Origin: Mycolicibacterium bacteremicum
Lineage (GTDB): Bacteria > Actinomycetota > Actinomycetes > Mycobacteriales > Mycobacteriaceae
Direction of reading: 5' to 3'
Length of the DNA stretch: 64,000 nt
Assembly (NCBI RefSeq): GCF_002086115.1
Contig: NZ_MVHJ01000002.1
Span: 304,747 to 368,746 of the forward strand
The position numbers were made by a program, and so were the translations under genes. Below are positions 9,650 to 18,978 of the stretch, piece after piece (positions within the stretch are counted from its first letter, which is position 1; every line of letters begins with the position of its first letter). The notes under the pieces are model-generated. The model worked only from the letters and a program-made list of their open reading frames with translations. It did not search any database and was not told the DNA's origin.

Positions 9650-11365
9650 CTATGCCTCGGCCAGGTACCGGTGTACGAACATCACGGCCATCGACCCTTC
9701 GCCGACGGCCGCGGCAACCCGCTTGGCGGATTCCGAACGCACGTCTCCTGCAACAAACACACCGGGCACACTTGTTTCCAGATGGTGCGGCGGGCGGTCC
9801 AGCGTCCAGCCGACCACGTCGCGCAGGTCCGGTCCGGCCAGGATGAAGCCGCGGTCGTCGCGGGCGACCACGCCGTCGAGCCAGTCGGTGCGCGGGGTGG
9901 CGCCGATGAAACAACACAGCCGGTTGGCAGGCACGTCCTCGGTCTGCCCGGACTGCCGGTCGGCCAGCGTCAACCCGACCAGGTGGTCGTCCTCGGCCGT
10001 GGTGCCGACCACCTCGGTGCAGGTGCGGACCTCGATCTTGTCGTTGGCTTCGATCTGCTGGATCAGGTAGTAGGACATGGACGCCTCCAGCGAGGGCCCG
10101 CGCACCAGCAGGGTGACCTTCCTGGCCGTCTTCGACATGAACATCGCCGCCTGACCGGCCGAGTTGGCCCCGCCGACGATGTAGATGTCCTCGCCCTCGC
10201 ATTCGGCGGCATCGGAGACCGAGGCGCCGTAGTAGACGCCGCGACCGATCAGATTGGATTCCTCGGCCGCCGAACAGCCCGTGACCGTCAGCTCGCGGTA
10301 GTCGACACCGGTTGCCAGGATGACCGCCCGGGCACCGATGGTGCGTTCGCCGCCGTCGCCGGACTCGTCATCGGAGAACGTGATGGTGCGCGCGGTGCCG
10401 ATCTCACCGGCCTGCAGGTGGATGGCCTGCCGGGTGGTGATCACCTCGGCGCCGAACCGCTCGGCCTGCCGGCGCGCGGTGGTGGTCAGGTCGATCCCGG
10501 AGATGCCGTTCTCGAAACCCAGGTAGTTCTCGATGCGCGAGCTGCGCCCGGCCTGGCCGCCGGTCATCGCGCGCTCGATCAGCACGGTGTTCAGCCCCTC
10601 AGAGGCCCCGTACACCGCGGCCGCCAGACCCGCCGGACCGCCACCGATGACGGCCAGGTCGTACATCTCCAGCGACGGATTGGTGGACAGCCCGAGCATG
10701 TTGGCCAGATCGGTGTCGCTGGGCTCGACCATGGGCTTGCCGTCCTCGGTGATGACCACCGGCAACTGCTTGCCGTCCAGGCCGGCGGCCTCCAGCAGCT
10801 GGCGCCCCTTGGGTTCCTCGGCGGTGAAGGCTTTGAACGGGTAGCCGTTGCGGGCCAGGAACTGGCGGACATCCCAGGACCGGGGATTCCACTGGTGGCC
10901 GATCACCTTGGTGTAGGGGATCGCGTGGTCGCCGGCGGCATGCCAGGACTCCAGCAGGCCGTCGATCACCGGGTAGAGCTTCTCCTCGGGCGGATCCCAT
11001 GGCTTGAGCAGGTAGTGGTCCAGATCGACGACGTTGATGGCATCGATGGCCGCCGTCGTGTCGGCGTAGGCGGTCAGCAGTACGCGGCGCGCCATCGGGT
11101 ACAGGTCCATCGCGGCTTCGAGGAACTCGATACCGCTCATCTGCGGCATCCGGTAGTCGGCGACGAACACCGCGACGGTGTCGCCGCGCAGCTTGAGTTC
11201 GTGCAGCGTGTCCAGGGCATCCGGGCCGGATTCGGCCCGCACGATGCGGTACCGCTCGCCGTAGTGACGGCGCAGGTCGCGCGCCACGGCGCGGGACACG
11301 GCAGGGTCGTCGTCCACGGAGAGGATCACGGGTTTGCGGGGTTGGCGCTCGGCGTCAGGCATCAC
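9650..11365 (-). CDS. Response regulator fused to a thioredoxin-reductase-like flavoprotein
   Basis: 571 residues. Receiver domain 11-135 with acidic pocket DDD18-20, phospho-acceptor D70 (VFVADYRMP) and K121. Residues about 150-225 look like a thioredoxin-fold segment without cysteines. Residues 234-571 are a TrxR-type FAD/NAD(P)H module with GGGPAG at 241-246 and a second dinucleotide site IVGGANSAGQAA near 397-408. Where TrxR carries CxxC (about 380-387) this protein reads YYGASVSDAAEC, so the redox pair is absent. It is not a DNA-binding regulator: phosphorylation would act on a flavoenzyme. It is the first gene of a pair with the kinase downstream. Confidence 0.92.
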   Translation of the reverse strand: MMPDAERQPRKPVILSVDDDPAVSRAVARDLRRHYGERYRIVRAESGPDALDTLHELKLRGDTVAVFVADYRMPQMSGIEFLEAAMDLYPMARRVLLTAYADTTAAIDAINVVDLDHYLLKPWDPPEEKLYPVIDGLLESWHAAGDHAIPYTKVIGHQWNPRSWDVRQFLARNGYPFKAFTAEEPKGRQLLEAAGLDGKQLPVVITEDGKPMVEPSDTDLANMLGLSTNPSLEMYDLAVIGGGPAGLAAAVYGASEGLNTVLIERAMTGGQAGRSSRIENYLGFENGISGIDLTTTARRQAERFGAEVITTRQAIHLQAGEIGTARTITFSDDESGDGGERTIGARAVILATGVDYRELTVTGCSAAEESNLIGRGVYYGASVSDAAECEGEDIYIVGGANSAGQAAMFMSKTARKVTLLVRGPSLEASMSYYLIQQIEANDKIEVRTCTEVVGTTAEDDHLVGLTLADRQSGQTEDVPANRLCCFIGATPRTDWLDGVVARDDRGFILAGPDLRDVVGWTLDRPPHHLETSVPGVFVAGDVRSESAKRVAAAVGEGSMAVMFVHRYLAEA

Positions 11366-11442
11366 TGATGATTATGCGCCGATCGTCCACTTCTTATCCC
11401 TGCCGGATCGCTGACGGCGAACAGGCCCTACGCTCCGAATTC

Positions 11443-11907
11443 GTGACCGCTCTCGAGTTTTCCGATTCCGTCCACCTGGATCTGGACCCGGCATCGACAT
11501 ATGCGCTCGTCTCCGACATCACCCGGATGGGCGAGTGGAGCCCGGTGTGCAAGGCGTGCTGGTGGGACGACCCGGCCGCCGGAGCCGTCGCCGGGGCTTG
11601 GTTCACCGGGCGCAACGAACTGCCCGAGCGCACCTGGGAGACGCGCAGCCAGGTGGTGGTCGCCGAACCGGATCGCGAGTTCGCCTGGGAGGTCAACAAC
11701 GGCTGGGTGCGCTGGGGCTTCACCATCGAACCCGCCGACGGCGGATCCACGTTGACCCAGTACTGGCGGTTCCTACCCAAGGGCATCGAGGGCTTCGGCG
11801 AGAAGTTCGGCGCCGATGCCGACAATCAGATCGCGCAGCGCTCGGAACTGGCCCACCGCGGGATACCGGAGACGCTGGCCGCCATCCAGGCCACCGCGGC
11901 GGGCTGA
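11443..11907 (+). CDS. SRPBCC (START/polyketide cyclase-like) family protein
   Basis: 154 residues. The pattern VHLDLDPASTYALVSDITRMGEWSPVCK at the N-terminus and EPADGGSTLTQYWRF near the middle is typical of the SRPBCC ligand-binding fold, which holds hydrophobic ligands or acts as a cyclase/dehydratase. No ligand can be named. The GTG at 11443 starts where the domain begins; the open frame extends upstream to 11368 but that part looks non-coding. It is divergent from the response-regulator fusion. Confidence 0.75.
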   Translation: MTALEFSDSVHLDLDPASTYALVSDITRMGEWSPVCKACWWDDPAAGAVAGAWFTGRNELPERTWETRSQVVVAEPDREFAWEVNNGWVRWGFTIEPADGGSTLTQYWRFLPKGIEGFGEKFGADADNQIAQRSELAHRGIPETLAAIQATAAG

Positions 11908-12001
11908 CCGCTTGGGATCGTCGACCCGCCGCACTGTCCCCGGCAGCCGCAGCGGATCGGCATCTCGCGTCACGGCGGGTCGGGCTGCGTTTTCGCTGAT
12001 T

Positions 12002-12029
12002 TTGGGGTACGCCGCCGGGCGGGTAGTAT
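12002..12029 (+). promoter_or_regulatory. Possible promoter of the infA-rplQ operon
   Basis: TAGTAT at 12024-12029 resembles a -10 box, with TTGGGG at 12002-12007 as a weak -35 at 16-nt spacing. It lies about 150 nt before infA in a 274-nt gap (11908-12181) that has no gene. A long leader would fit an operon of translation genes. The assignment is by eye. Confidence 0.35.
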
Positions 12030-12181
12030 GGACCAACGGTGCGGCTTGTCGCGCCGACTCTTCGCGTGCCTCGTCAAGAAACCTTAACGATTTCGGATCC
12101 GGCTCACGTCTCGTAGTCGGTGGGTCGGGTCGTGCCGGGGCGTAGAGATACGAAAACGAAGGCAAGGATCGCTAAGACAGT

Positions 12182-12403
12182 ATGGCCAAGAAAGACGGTG
12201 CCATCGAGGTCGAGGGCCGCGTGGTCGAGCCTCTGCCCAATGCGATGTTCCGCATTGAGCTGGAGAACGGACACAAGGTTCTGGCCCACATCAGCGGCAA
12301 GATGCGGCAGCACTACATCCGCATCCTGCCCGAGGACCGCGTCGTGGTGGAGCTCTCTCCCTACGACCTGTCCCGGGGCCGCATCGTGTACCGGTACAAG
12401 TAA
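12182..12403 (+). CDS. infA: Translation initiation factor IF-1
   Basis: 73 residues, the usual IF-1 length and an OB-fold protein that occupies the ribosomal A site during initiation. The sequence [39 protein letters not shown] and the end GRIVYRYK are diagnostic. It is the first gene of the infA-rpmJ-rpsM-rpsK-rpsD-rpoA-rplQ block. Confidence 0.98.
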
Positions 12404-12447
12404 CTGCCCACCATCAAGACCACACGAGAGAACAGGATCGCGAAGCC

Positions 12448-12561
12448 GTGAAGGTGAACCCGAGCGTCAAGCCGATCTGCGACAAGTGCAGGGTGATCCG
12501 CCGGCATCGGCGAGTCATGGTGATCTGCTCCGACCCGCGCCACAAGCAGCGTCAGGGCTAG
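12448..12561 (+). CDS. rpmJ: 50S ribosomal protein L36 (zinc-ribbon type)
   Basis: 37 residues from GTG 12448-12450 to TAG 12559-12561. The sequence [17 protein letters not shown], then [13 protein letters not shown], is the zinc-binding (C+) form of L36: C11, C14, C27 and H32 supply the Zn ligands. It lies 44 nt after infA. Mycobacteria often carry zinc-independent (C-) paralogues elsewhere; none is in this window. Confidence 0.97.
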   Translation: MKVNPSVKPICDKCRVIRRHRRVMVICSDPRHKQRQG

Positions 12562-12620
12562 GTCTCGTCCCGAGACCGACCGGCACCACCCACAACTGAA
12601 TGCAGACCTCCCAGTACCAC

Positions 12621-12639
12621 TGAGCAGATTCGCTGCTCA
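12621..12639 (+). other. Small hairpin in the rpmJ-rpsM spacer
   Basis: TGAGCAG (12621-12627), loop ATTCG, CTGCTCA (12633-12639) form a 7-bp stem in the 159-nt spacer before rpsM; a second short inverted repeat, TCCGGC with GCCGGA, follows. The spacer is unusually long for this tightly packed operon. It may hold a separate promoter or a structured leader for the S13-S11-S4-alpha genes. There is no T tract, so it is not an obvious terminator. Confidence 0.4.
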
Positions 12640-12720
12640 ACCACGTCCGGCACGGAGGCCGGACCCCGTGAGGGGAACGGACTGGGATCAGACCTCCGCA
12701 ACGAAAAGGAACACTGCCTG

Positions 12721-13095
12721 ATGGCACGTCTCATGGGCGTTGATCTCCCGCGCGACAAGCGCATGGAGATCGCGCTGACCTACATCTACGGCGTCGGCCG
12801 TACCCGCTCCCAGGAGATCCTGGAAGCCACCGGCATCAGCCGGGACCTGCGCACCAAGGACCTGACCGATGATCAGGTTACCCAGCTGCGCGACTACATC
12901 GAAGGCAACCTCAAGGTCGAGGGTGACCTCCGTCGCGAGGTGCAGGCCGATATCCGTCGCAAGATCGAGATCGGCTGCTACCAGGGCCTGCGCCACCGTC
13001 GTGGCCTGCCCGTGCGCGGACAGCGCACCAAGACCAACGCGCGTACCCGCAAGGGCCCCAAGCGCACCATCGCCGGCAAGAAGAAGGCCAGGTAA
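12721..13095 (+). CDS. rpsM: 30S ribosomal protein S13
   Basis: 124 residues. [34 protein letters not shown] and the C-terminal [23 protein letters not shown] are the S13 signatures. S13 sits in the 30S head and contacts the P-site tRNA and the B1 bridges. It is followed after 6 nt by rpsK. The upstream site is AAAGGA. Confidence 0.98.
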   Translation: MARLMGVDLPRDKRMEIALTYIYGVGRTRSQEILEATGISRDLRTKDLTDDQVTQLRDYIEGNLKVEGDLRREVQADIRRKIEIGCYQGLRHRRGLPVRGQRTKTNARTRKGPKRTIAGKKKAR

Positions 13096-13101
13096 CCCCG
13101 G

Positions 13102-13518
13102 ATGGCACAGGCTAAGAAGGGCGGCACCGCCGCCAAGAAGGGTCAGAAGACCCGCCGCAGGGAGAAGAAGAACGTCCCGCACGGCGCTGCTCACATCAAG
13201 AGCACCTTCAACAACACCATCGTCTCGATCACCGATCCCCAGGGCAACGTCATCGCCTGGGCCTCGTCGGGTCACGTCGGCTTCAAGGGCTCGCGTAAGT
13301 CGACCCCGTTCGCCGCGCAGCTGGCCGCCGAGAACGCCGCCCGCAAGGCGCAGGAGCACGGTGTCAAGAAGGTCGACGTGTTCGTGAAGGGCCCGGGCTC
13401 GGGCCGCGAGACCGCGATCCGTTCCCTGCAGGCCGCCGGCCTCGAGGTCGGCGCGATTTCCGATGTCACCCCGCAGCCGCACAACGGCTGCCGTCCGCCC
13501 AAGCGGCGCCGGGTCTAG
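13102..13518 (+). CDS. rpsK: 30S ribosomal protein S11
   Basis: 138 residues. The core [44 protein letters not shown] and the end [18 protein letters not shown] are diagnostic of S11, a 30S platform protein at the mRNA exit region. The N-terminal 28 residues are Lys-rich, as is usual in actinobacteria. Confidence 0.98.
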   Translation: MAQAKKGGTAAKKGQKTRRREKKNVPHGAAHIKSTFNNTIVSITDPQGNVIAWASSGHVGFKGSRKSTPFAAQLAAENAARKAQEHGVKKVDVFVKGPGSGRETAIRSLQAAGLEVGAISDVTPQPHNGCRPPKRRRV

Positions 13519-13532
13519 GGAGGATCTAGAAA

Positions 13533-14138
13533 ATGGCTCGTTATACCGGACCCGCAACCCGCAAGTCGCGCCGCCTCGGCGTCGACCTGGTCGGCGGCGA
13601 TCAGTCGTTCGAGAAGCGCCCCTACCCGCCCGGCCAGCACGGCCGCGCGCGGATCAAGGAGAGCGAATACCGCACCCAGCTGCAGGAGAAGCAGAAGGCC
13701 CGCTTCACCTACGGCGTCATGGAGAAGCAGTTCCGCAAGTACTACGAAGAGGCCAACCGGCAGACCGGCAAGACCGGTGAGAACCTGCTCCAGATCCTGG
13801 AGAGCCGGCTGGACAACGTCATCTACCGGGCGGGCCTGGCCCGCACCCGGCGGATGGCGCGCCAGCTGGTCAGCCACGGCCACTTCACCGTCAACGGTGT
13901 GAAGGTCAACATCCCGAGCTACCGGGTGTCGCAGTACGACATCATCGACGTCAAAGAGAAGTCGCTGAACACCTTCCCGTTCGAGGTGGCCCGCCAGACC
14001 GCCGGCGAGCGCCCGATCCCGTCCTGGCTGCAGGTCGTGGGCGAGCGTCAGCGCATCCTGGTCCACCAGCTCCCCGAGCGCGCCCAGATCCAGGTGCCGC
14101 TCACCGAGCAGCTCATCGTCGAGTTCTACTCGAAGTAA
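13533..14138 (+). CDS. rpsD: 30S ribosomal protein S4
   Basis: 201 residues. S4 is a primary 16S rRNA-binding protein that nucleates 30S assembly. The S4 RNA-binding domain is visible as ESRLDNVIYRAGLARTRRMARQLVSHGHFTVNGVKVNIPSYRV, and the N-terminus MARYTGPATRKSRRLGVDL is the zinc-free form without CxxC. The upstream site is GGAGGA, 9-10 nt before the ATG. Confidence 0.98.
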   Translation: MARYTGPATRKSRRLGVDLVGGDQSFEKRPYPPGQHGRARIKESEYRTQLQEKQKARFTYGVMEKQFRKYYEEANRQTGKTGENLLQILESRLDNVIYRAGLARTRRMARQLVSHGHFTVNGVKVNIPSYRVSQYDIIDVKEKSLNTFPFEVARQTAGERPIPSWLQVVGERQRILVHQLPERAQIQVPLTEQLIVEFYSK

Positions 14139-14206
14139 CAGTCCTCGACCATCCCGGTCGAAGACACCCAGACGGCATCAAATAGCGGGTGCCGAGAAGG
14201 AGATAG

Positions 14207-15262
<1,056 letters not shown>

Positions 15263-15324
15263 AGAAGATCGTCCGTCCCGGCCCTACCTGATACGGGGGC
15301 CGGCCCCACAAGGAGATAGTCGCA

Positions 15325-15936
15325 ATGCCCAAGCCCACCAAGGGTCCCCGTCTCGGCGGGTCGTCCTCGCACCAGAAGGCGCTGCTGGCCAACCTGGCCA
15401 CCGCGCTGTTCGAGCACGGCCGCATCAAGACCACTGAGCCGAAGGCCCGGGCGTTGCGTCCGTACGCCGAGAAGCTGATCACCCACGCCAAGAAGGGTGA
15501 ACTGCACAACCGGCGTGAGGTGCTGAAGAAGATCCGCGACAAGGATGTGGTGCACACCCTGTTCGCCGAGATCGGTCCGTTCTTCGCCGACCGCAACGGC
15601 GGCTACACCCGCATCATCAAGGTCGAGAACCGCAAGGGCGACAACGCCCCCATGGCGGTCATCGAGCTGGTGCGGGAGAAGACCGTCACCTCCGAGGCCA
15701 ACCGCGCCCGTCGTGCCGACGCAGCCCAGAAGGTCGCTGCCGCGGCGGCTCCGCAGGCCGCTGTCGAGCCCGAGGCCGCTGACGGCCCCACGGCCGACGA
15801 GGCCGTGGCCGAGGAGTCGACGAGCACCGACGAGGCCGTGACCGAGGAGACCACCGACGCCGAGGCCACCGAGGCCCCGGCCGAGGAGGCCACCGAAGCC
15901 GAGGCCGCCAAGGACGAGAAGTCTGACGACAAGTAG
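15325..15936 (+). CDS. rplQ: 50S ribosomal protein L17 with acidic C-terminal extension
   Basis: 203 residues. The L17 domain fills residues 1-120 ([53 protein letters not shown]). Residues about 130-203 are a low-complexity Ala/Glu/Thr tail ([30 protein letters not shown]) absent from E. coli L17 (about 127 residues) but usual in mycobacteria. AAGGAGA precedes the ATG. A 16-bp hairpin begins 10 nt after the stop codon. Confidence 0.97.
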   Translation: MPKPTKGPRLGGSSSHQKALLANLATALFEHGRIKTTEPKARALRPYAEKLITHAKKGELHNRREVLKKIRDKDVVHTLFAEIGPFFADRNGGYTRIIKVENRKGDNAPMAVIELVREKTVTSEANRARRADAAQKVAAAAAPQAAVEPEAADGPTADEAVAEESTSTDEAVTEETTDAEATEAPAEEATEAEAAKDEKSDDK

Positions 15937-15943
15937 TCACGCA

Positions 15944-16813
15944 GTGAACGAACCCGCCACCTCTTCAGGTGGCGGGTTTGTTCGTTTGCGGCTCGACATC
16001 GCCTACGACGGCACCGAATTCGCCGGGTGGGCCACCCAGGCGGGGCAGCGGACGGTGGCCGGTGCGCTGGAGGACGCGCTGTCGACGGTGTTCCGTACAC
16101 CGGTGGTGCTGCGCGCGGCCGGCCGCACCGATGCCGGCGTGCACGCCACCGGACAGGTCACCCACGTGGACGTCCCCGCCGACGCGCTGGCGCACGCCTT
16201 TCCACGCAGTGCGAGGCCGGTCGGAGAACCGGAGTTCCTGCCGCTGATCCGGCGGCTGAGTCGCTTTGTGCCCGAGGAGATCCGGGTGCTGGCGATCGTC
16301 CGGGCACCGCAGGGATTCGACGCGCGGTTCTCGGCGCTGCGCAGGCACTACGAGTACCGGCTGGGCACCGCGCCGTACGGGGTGCTGCCCCAGCAGGCCC
16401 GCTTCGTCACACCCTGGTTGCGGCCGCTCGACATCGATGCGATGGCCGCGGCGTCCCGGCACCTGGTCGGGCTGCACGATTTCGCGGCCTTCTGCCGGCA
16501 TCGCGAGGGAGCCACCACGATCCGGGATCTGCAGCGCCTGGACTGGGTGCGTACAGGTGACGTCATCACCGCCCACGTCACCGCCGACGCGTTCTGCTGG
16601 TCCATGGTGCGCTCGTTGGTGGGCGCGCTGTTGGCCGTCGGGGAGGGCCGGCGGGACGCGGATTGGTGTGCGGCGCTGTTGGATTCGTCGAAGCGATCCA
16701 GCGACTTCGCCGCCGCCCCGGCGCGCGGACTGACGCTGGTGGGCGTCGACTACCCGCCCGATGACGAACTGGCCGCGCGGATCGAGATCACCCGCGACCT
16801 GCGCACGCTGTGA
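15944..16813 (+). CDS. truA: tRNA pseudouridine(38-40) synthase
   Basis: 289 residues from GTG 15944. It converts U38-40 of tRNA anticodon stems to pseudouridine. [19 protein letters not shown] is the conserved N-terminus, [13 protein letters not shown] holds the catalytic Asp, and [14 protein letters not shown] and [21 protein letters not shown] complete the signature. The start is uncertain. The GTG at 15944 has no ribosome site and lies just before a strong hairpin (15947-15982), while TTG 15986-15988 begins directly at RLDIAYDG. The 3' end abuts a convergent cutinase gene with 1 nt between. Confidence 0.95.
   Translation: MNEPATSSGGGFVRLRLDIAYDGTEFAGWATQAGQRTVAGALEDALSTVFRTPVVLRAAGRTDAGVHATGQVTHVDVPADALAHAFPRSARPVGEPEFLPLIRRLSRFVPEEIRVLAIVRAPQGFDARFSALRRHYEYRLGTAPYGVLPQQARFVTPWLRPLDIDAMAAASRHLVGLHDFAAFCRHREGATTIRDLQRLDWVRTGDVITAHVTADAFCWSMVRSLVGALLAVGEGRRDADWCAALLDSSKRSSDFAAAPARGLTLVGVDYPPDDELAARIEITRDLRTL
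15947..15982 (+). terminator. Strong hairpin at the rplQ/truA junction
   Basis: AACGAACCCGCCACCT (15947-15962), loop CTTC, AGGTGGCGGGTTTGTT (15967-15982): a 16-bp stem with one G-U pair, followed by a T-rich TCGTTTG. It has the form of an intrinsic terminator for the ribosomal operon, yet overlaps the first codons of truA if the GTG start is used. Confidence 0.7.
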
Positions 16814-16814
16814 G

Positions 16815-17504
16815 CTACAACCGCGGGGCGACGAAGTCGGCGGCCTGGGTGACCATGCCCGCGCCGATGTAGGCCGGAGCCAGATGGTCGGCCCAGTAGT
16901 CCTGCCAGTTCTCGGGGTCGGTCGGGTTGCAGATCGGATCGTCACCGTGGCAGAGCTCGATGGTGCGTTCCTGATACAGCGGGTTGAAGTTCGAGATCGG
17001 GCCGACCCAGGCAATGCCGTTGCCGAACAACGCAACCGCAGCGACCTTCTGGTCCACTCCGGGCGGCAGCGGGTTCTTGAAGCCGAACACCCCGAACGGC
17101 ACCGCCAGCACCACGTCGGTGACGGCGGCGCCCAGCGAGTAGCCGCCGAGCACCAGGCGGGTGTCGGGGCAGGTTGCCGCCATGTGCTGGATCCGGGCGC
17201 TCATATCGTTGGCGCCGATGTCGATCTGGGTGTCGGCGGGGTATTTCACGGCGTACAGCGCGACGTTCTTGCCGGTCTTGGAGCGCAGGGCCTGGGCGAG
17301 CGCATTGCCGATCTGGCCGGCGCCGGGCGATTCCATCCGGCCGCGCGCGAAGATCAGCTCGGCGTCCGGGCACGCGGCCGCGCCGGCGGCGGGCAGCAGC
17401 ACGGGTGTCACCACGGCGGGCGCGACCACGGCGGCCAGCGCCAGGATGGCGGCGACTGCCGCTGCGGTGACGGCGGAGACCCGATCCCTCGACATCAAGA
17501 TCAC
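16815..17504 (-). CDS. Cutinase family lipase/esterase (copy 1)
   Basis: 229 residues. An N-terminal signal or anchor is followed by a mature domain starting ACPDAELIFARGRMESPG. The cutinase triad is in place: S123 in GGYSLGAA, D189 in CHGDDPIC, and H207 in WADHLAPAY. The cysteine pairs C45/C112 and C185/C192 are the conserved disulfides. Mycobacterial cutinase-like proteins are exported serine esterases or phospholipases. Convergent with truA. It is one of four tandem copies; two cutinases (cut3, cut4) sit in this place in M. tuberculosis. Confidence 0.9.
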   Translation of the reverse strand: MILMSRDRVSAVTAAAVAAILALAAVVAPAVVTPVLLPAAGAAACPDAELIFARGRMESPGAGQIGNALAQALRSKTGKNVALYAVKYPADTQIDIGANDMSARIQHMAATCPDTRLVLGGYSLGAAVTDVVLAVPFGVFGFKNPLPPGVDQKVAAVALFGNGIAWVGPISNFNPLYQERTIELCHGDDPICNPTDPENWQDYWADHLAPAYIGAGMVTQAADFVAPRL

Positions 17505-17556
17505 CAGGCCGATTGTAGCGGCCGGAATTGACGTCTGTGTTGCGAAAGTCGGCCGG

Positions 17557-18267
17557 TCAGCGCACGCGTGCGGCGGCGAAGTCGGCGGCCTGGTCGATCA
17601 GGCCGGAACCGATGTAGCCGTCCTGCAGGTGATCGCCCCACACGCGTTGCAGATCGTTGAGGTCGTTGGGCAGCCCGCCCGAACAGACCGGGTCCTCGGC
17701 GTTGCACACGTCGATGGTGCGCTCGACGTATTGCGCCGCGATCTGATGGCCCGGAATCGATTTCGAGAAGTTGCCGACCAGCACGACGGCGGCGATGTGA
17801 CGGTCCATGCCGGGCGGCAACGGCCGGGTGAAGCCGAGTCCGGACTGGTTGGCCGACAACGCCAGCACCGCTGCGGCGGCCCCCAGCGAATATCCGCCGA
17901 CGATCAGTTTGGTGTCCGGGCAGGCGCCGGCCATGTACTGGATCCGGTTGCTGATGTCGTTGGCGCCGGCCGGGATCTCGGTGTTGGCGGGATAGTTCAC
18001 GCCGTAGACCCCGACGGGTTGGGGCAGCCGGGCGTTGAGTGCACCGACGAGGTTGTTGCCCAGCCGCCCGACTCCGGGGGCCTCGTTACGGCCGCGCGCG
18101 AAGATCAGCTCGACGGGAGCGCAGGGTTCGGCAGCGGCGGTGGGCAGCTGGCCGGCAGGGGACACCGCGACGGAGGCCACGAAGCCGCCGGCGGCGGCCA
18201 TGACCGCGGCCGCGGTGGCGACGAACTTACGCGCACGGTGCTTTGCTGAGAGCGTTCGGCTGGACAC
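17557..18267 (-). CDS. Cutinase family lipase/esterase (copy 2)
   Basis: 236 residues. A twin-basic N-terminus (KHRARKFVATAAAVMAAAGG) resembles a Sec or weak Tat signal; the mature domain begins EPCAPVELIFARGRNEAPG. The catalytic S127 is in GGYSLGAA, D192 in NAEDPVC and H213 in WGDHLQDGY. Like copy 1 it has the WxDHL and QAADF motifs, so copies 1 and 2 form one subgroup, distinct from copies 3 and 4. Confidence 0.9.
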   Translation of the reverse strand: MSSRTLSAKHRARKFVATAAAVMAAAGGFVASVAVSPAGQLPTAAAEPCAPVELIFARGRNEAPGVGRLGNNLVGALNARLPQPVGVYGVNYPANTEIPAGANDISNRIQYMAGACPDTKLIVGGYSLGAAAAVLALSANQSGLGFTRPLPPGMDRHIAAVVLVGNFSKSIPGHQIAAQYVERTIDVCNAEDPVCSGGLPNDLNDLQRVWGDHLQDGYIGSGLIDQAADFAAARVR

Positions 18268-18291
18268 CTGATGAAGTGTACGGGGTGAGCC

Positions 18292-18939
18292 TCAGAGCAG
18301 ACCCGCGACGAAGGAGGCCGCCTGGTCGGCCGGACCGCCGTCATACGCCCGGTGAGCGGCGACGTCCTCACCGCTGGTGCAGACCGGATCACCGGGATTG
18401 CACAGGTCGATGGAGCGCGGCCCCCATACCGGGCTGACCGTCAGGGGCAGACCGACCTTTGCCGACGGGTTGCCGAACACGGCCAGCGCCGCGACGTGCT
18501 CCGGGGTATTGGGCGGCAGCGGGGCGTTGAAGCCGATGGCCGGCACCGGCACCGCGGCGATGACGTCGATGACCGCCGCGCCCTGCGAATAACCGCCCAG
18601 CACCAGGCGGGTGGCCGGGCAGTTGGCGATCATCCACTGGATGTGGCCGCTGGCGTCGTTCGCGCCCGCCGCGGCGGCCAGGAAGTCGTAGCTGGCGGGG
18701 TAGTTGACCGCGTAGGTGCCCACCGACCGGCCGCCGACCTTGCCGCGCAGCGAGTTGACGAACGCGTTGCCGATGCGGCCCAGACCCGGGTCTTCGTTGG
18801 TGCCGCGGGCGAACACCACCTCGATATCGGGGCAGGACTCGGCCTGCGCAGGCGCGGCCGGCATCAGGATCAGGGAGCCGACGGCCGTGGCGGCGGCGGC
18901 GAGGAGCACGGAGCAACGGCGAACAAGATCAATGCGCAC
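18292..18939 (-). CDS. Cutinase family lipase/esterase (copy 3)
   Basis: 215 residues with a signal peptide (cleavage suggested after AQA, residue 33). The mature domain begins SCPDIEVVFARGTNEDPGLGRIG. Triad: S118 in GGYSQGAA, D184 in NPGDPVC and H196 in AAHRAY. The ARGT and GYSQG motifs are shared with copy 4 and are the more common cutinase forms. It ends QAASFVAGLL, as in Culp-type proteins. Confidence 0.9.
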   Translation of the reverse strand: MRIDLVRRCSVLLAAAATAVGSLILMPAAPAQAESCPDIEVVFARGTNEDPGLGRIGNAFVNSLRGKVGGRSVGTYAVNYPASYDFLAAAAGANDASGHIQWMIANCPATRLVLGGYSQGAAVIDVIAAVPVPAIGFNAPLPPNTPEHVAALAVFGNPSAKVGLPLTVSPVWGPRSIDLCNPGDPVCTSGEDVAAHRAYDGGPADQAASFVAGLL

Positions 18940-18978
18940 GCCAAATGATAACGCGGAGACGGGCTAAACAAGTCCCCG

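Noticed and set aside
8903..11368. An 821-codon open frame on the plus strand opposite the kinase and the response-regulator fusion
   Set aside because: It is a GC-driven antisense shadow: composition is Gly/Val/Asp/Arg-rich without any domain, while both minus-strand proteins have clear, ordered motifs.
15750..15936. Acidic Ala/Glu/Thr repeats at the end of rplQ as a separate gene or assembly error
   Set aside because: Such tails are normal for mycobacterial L17; the frame is continuous with the ribosomal domain.
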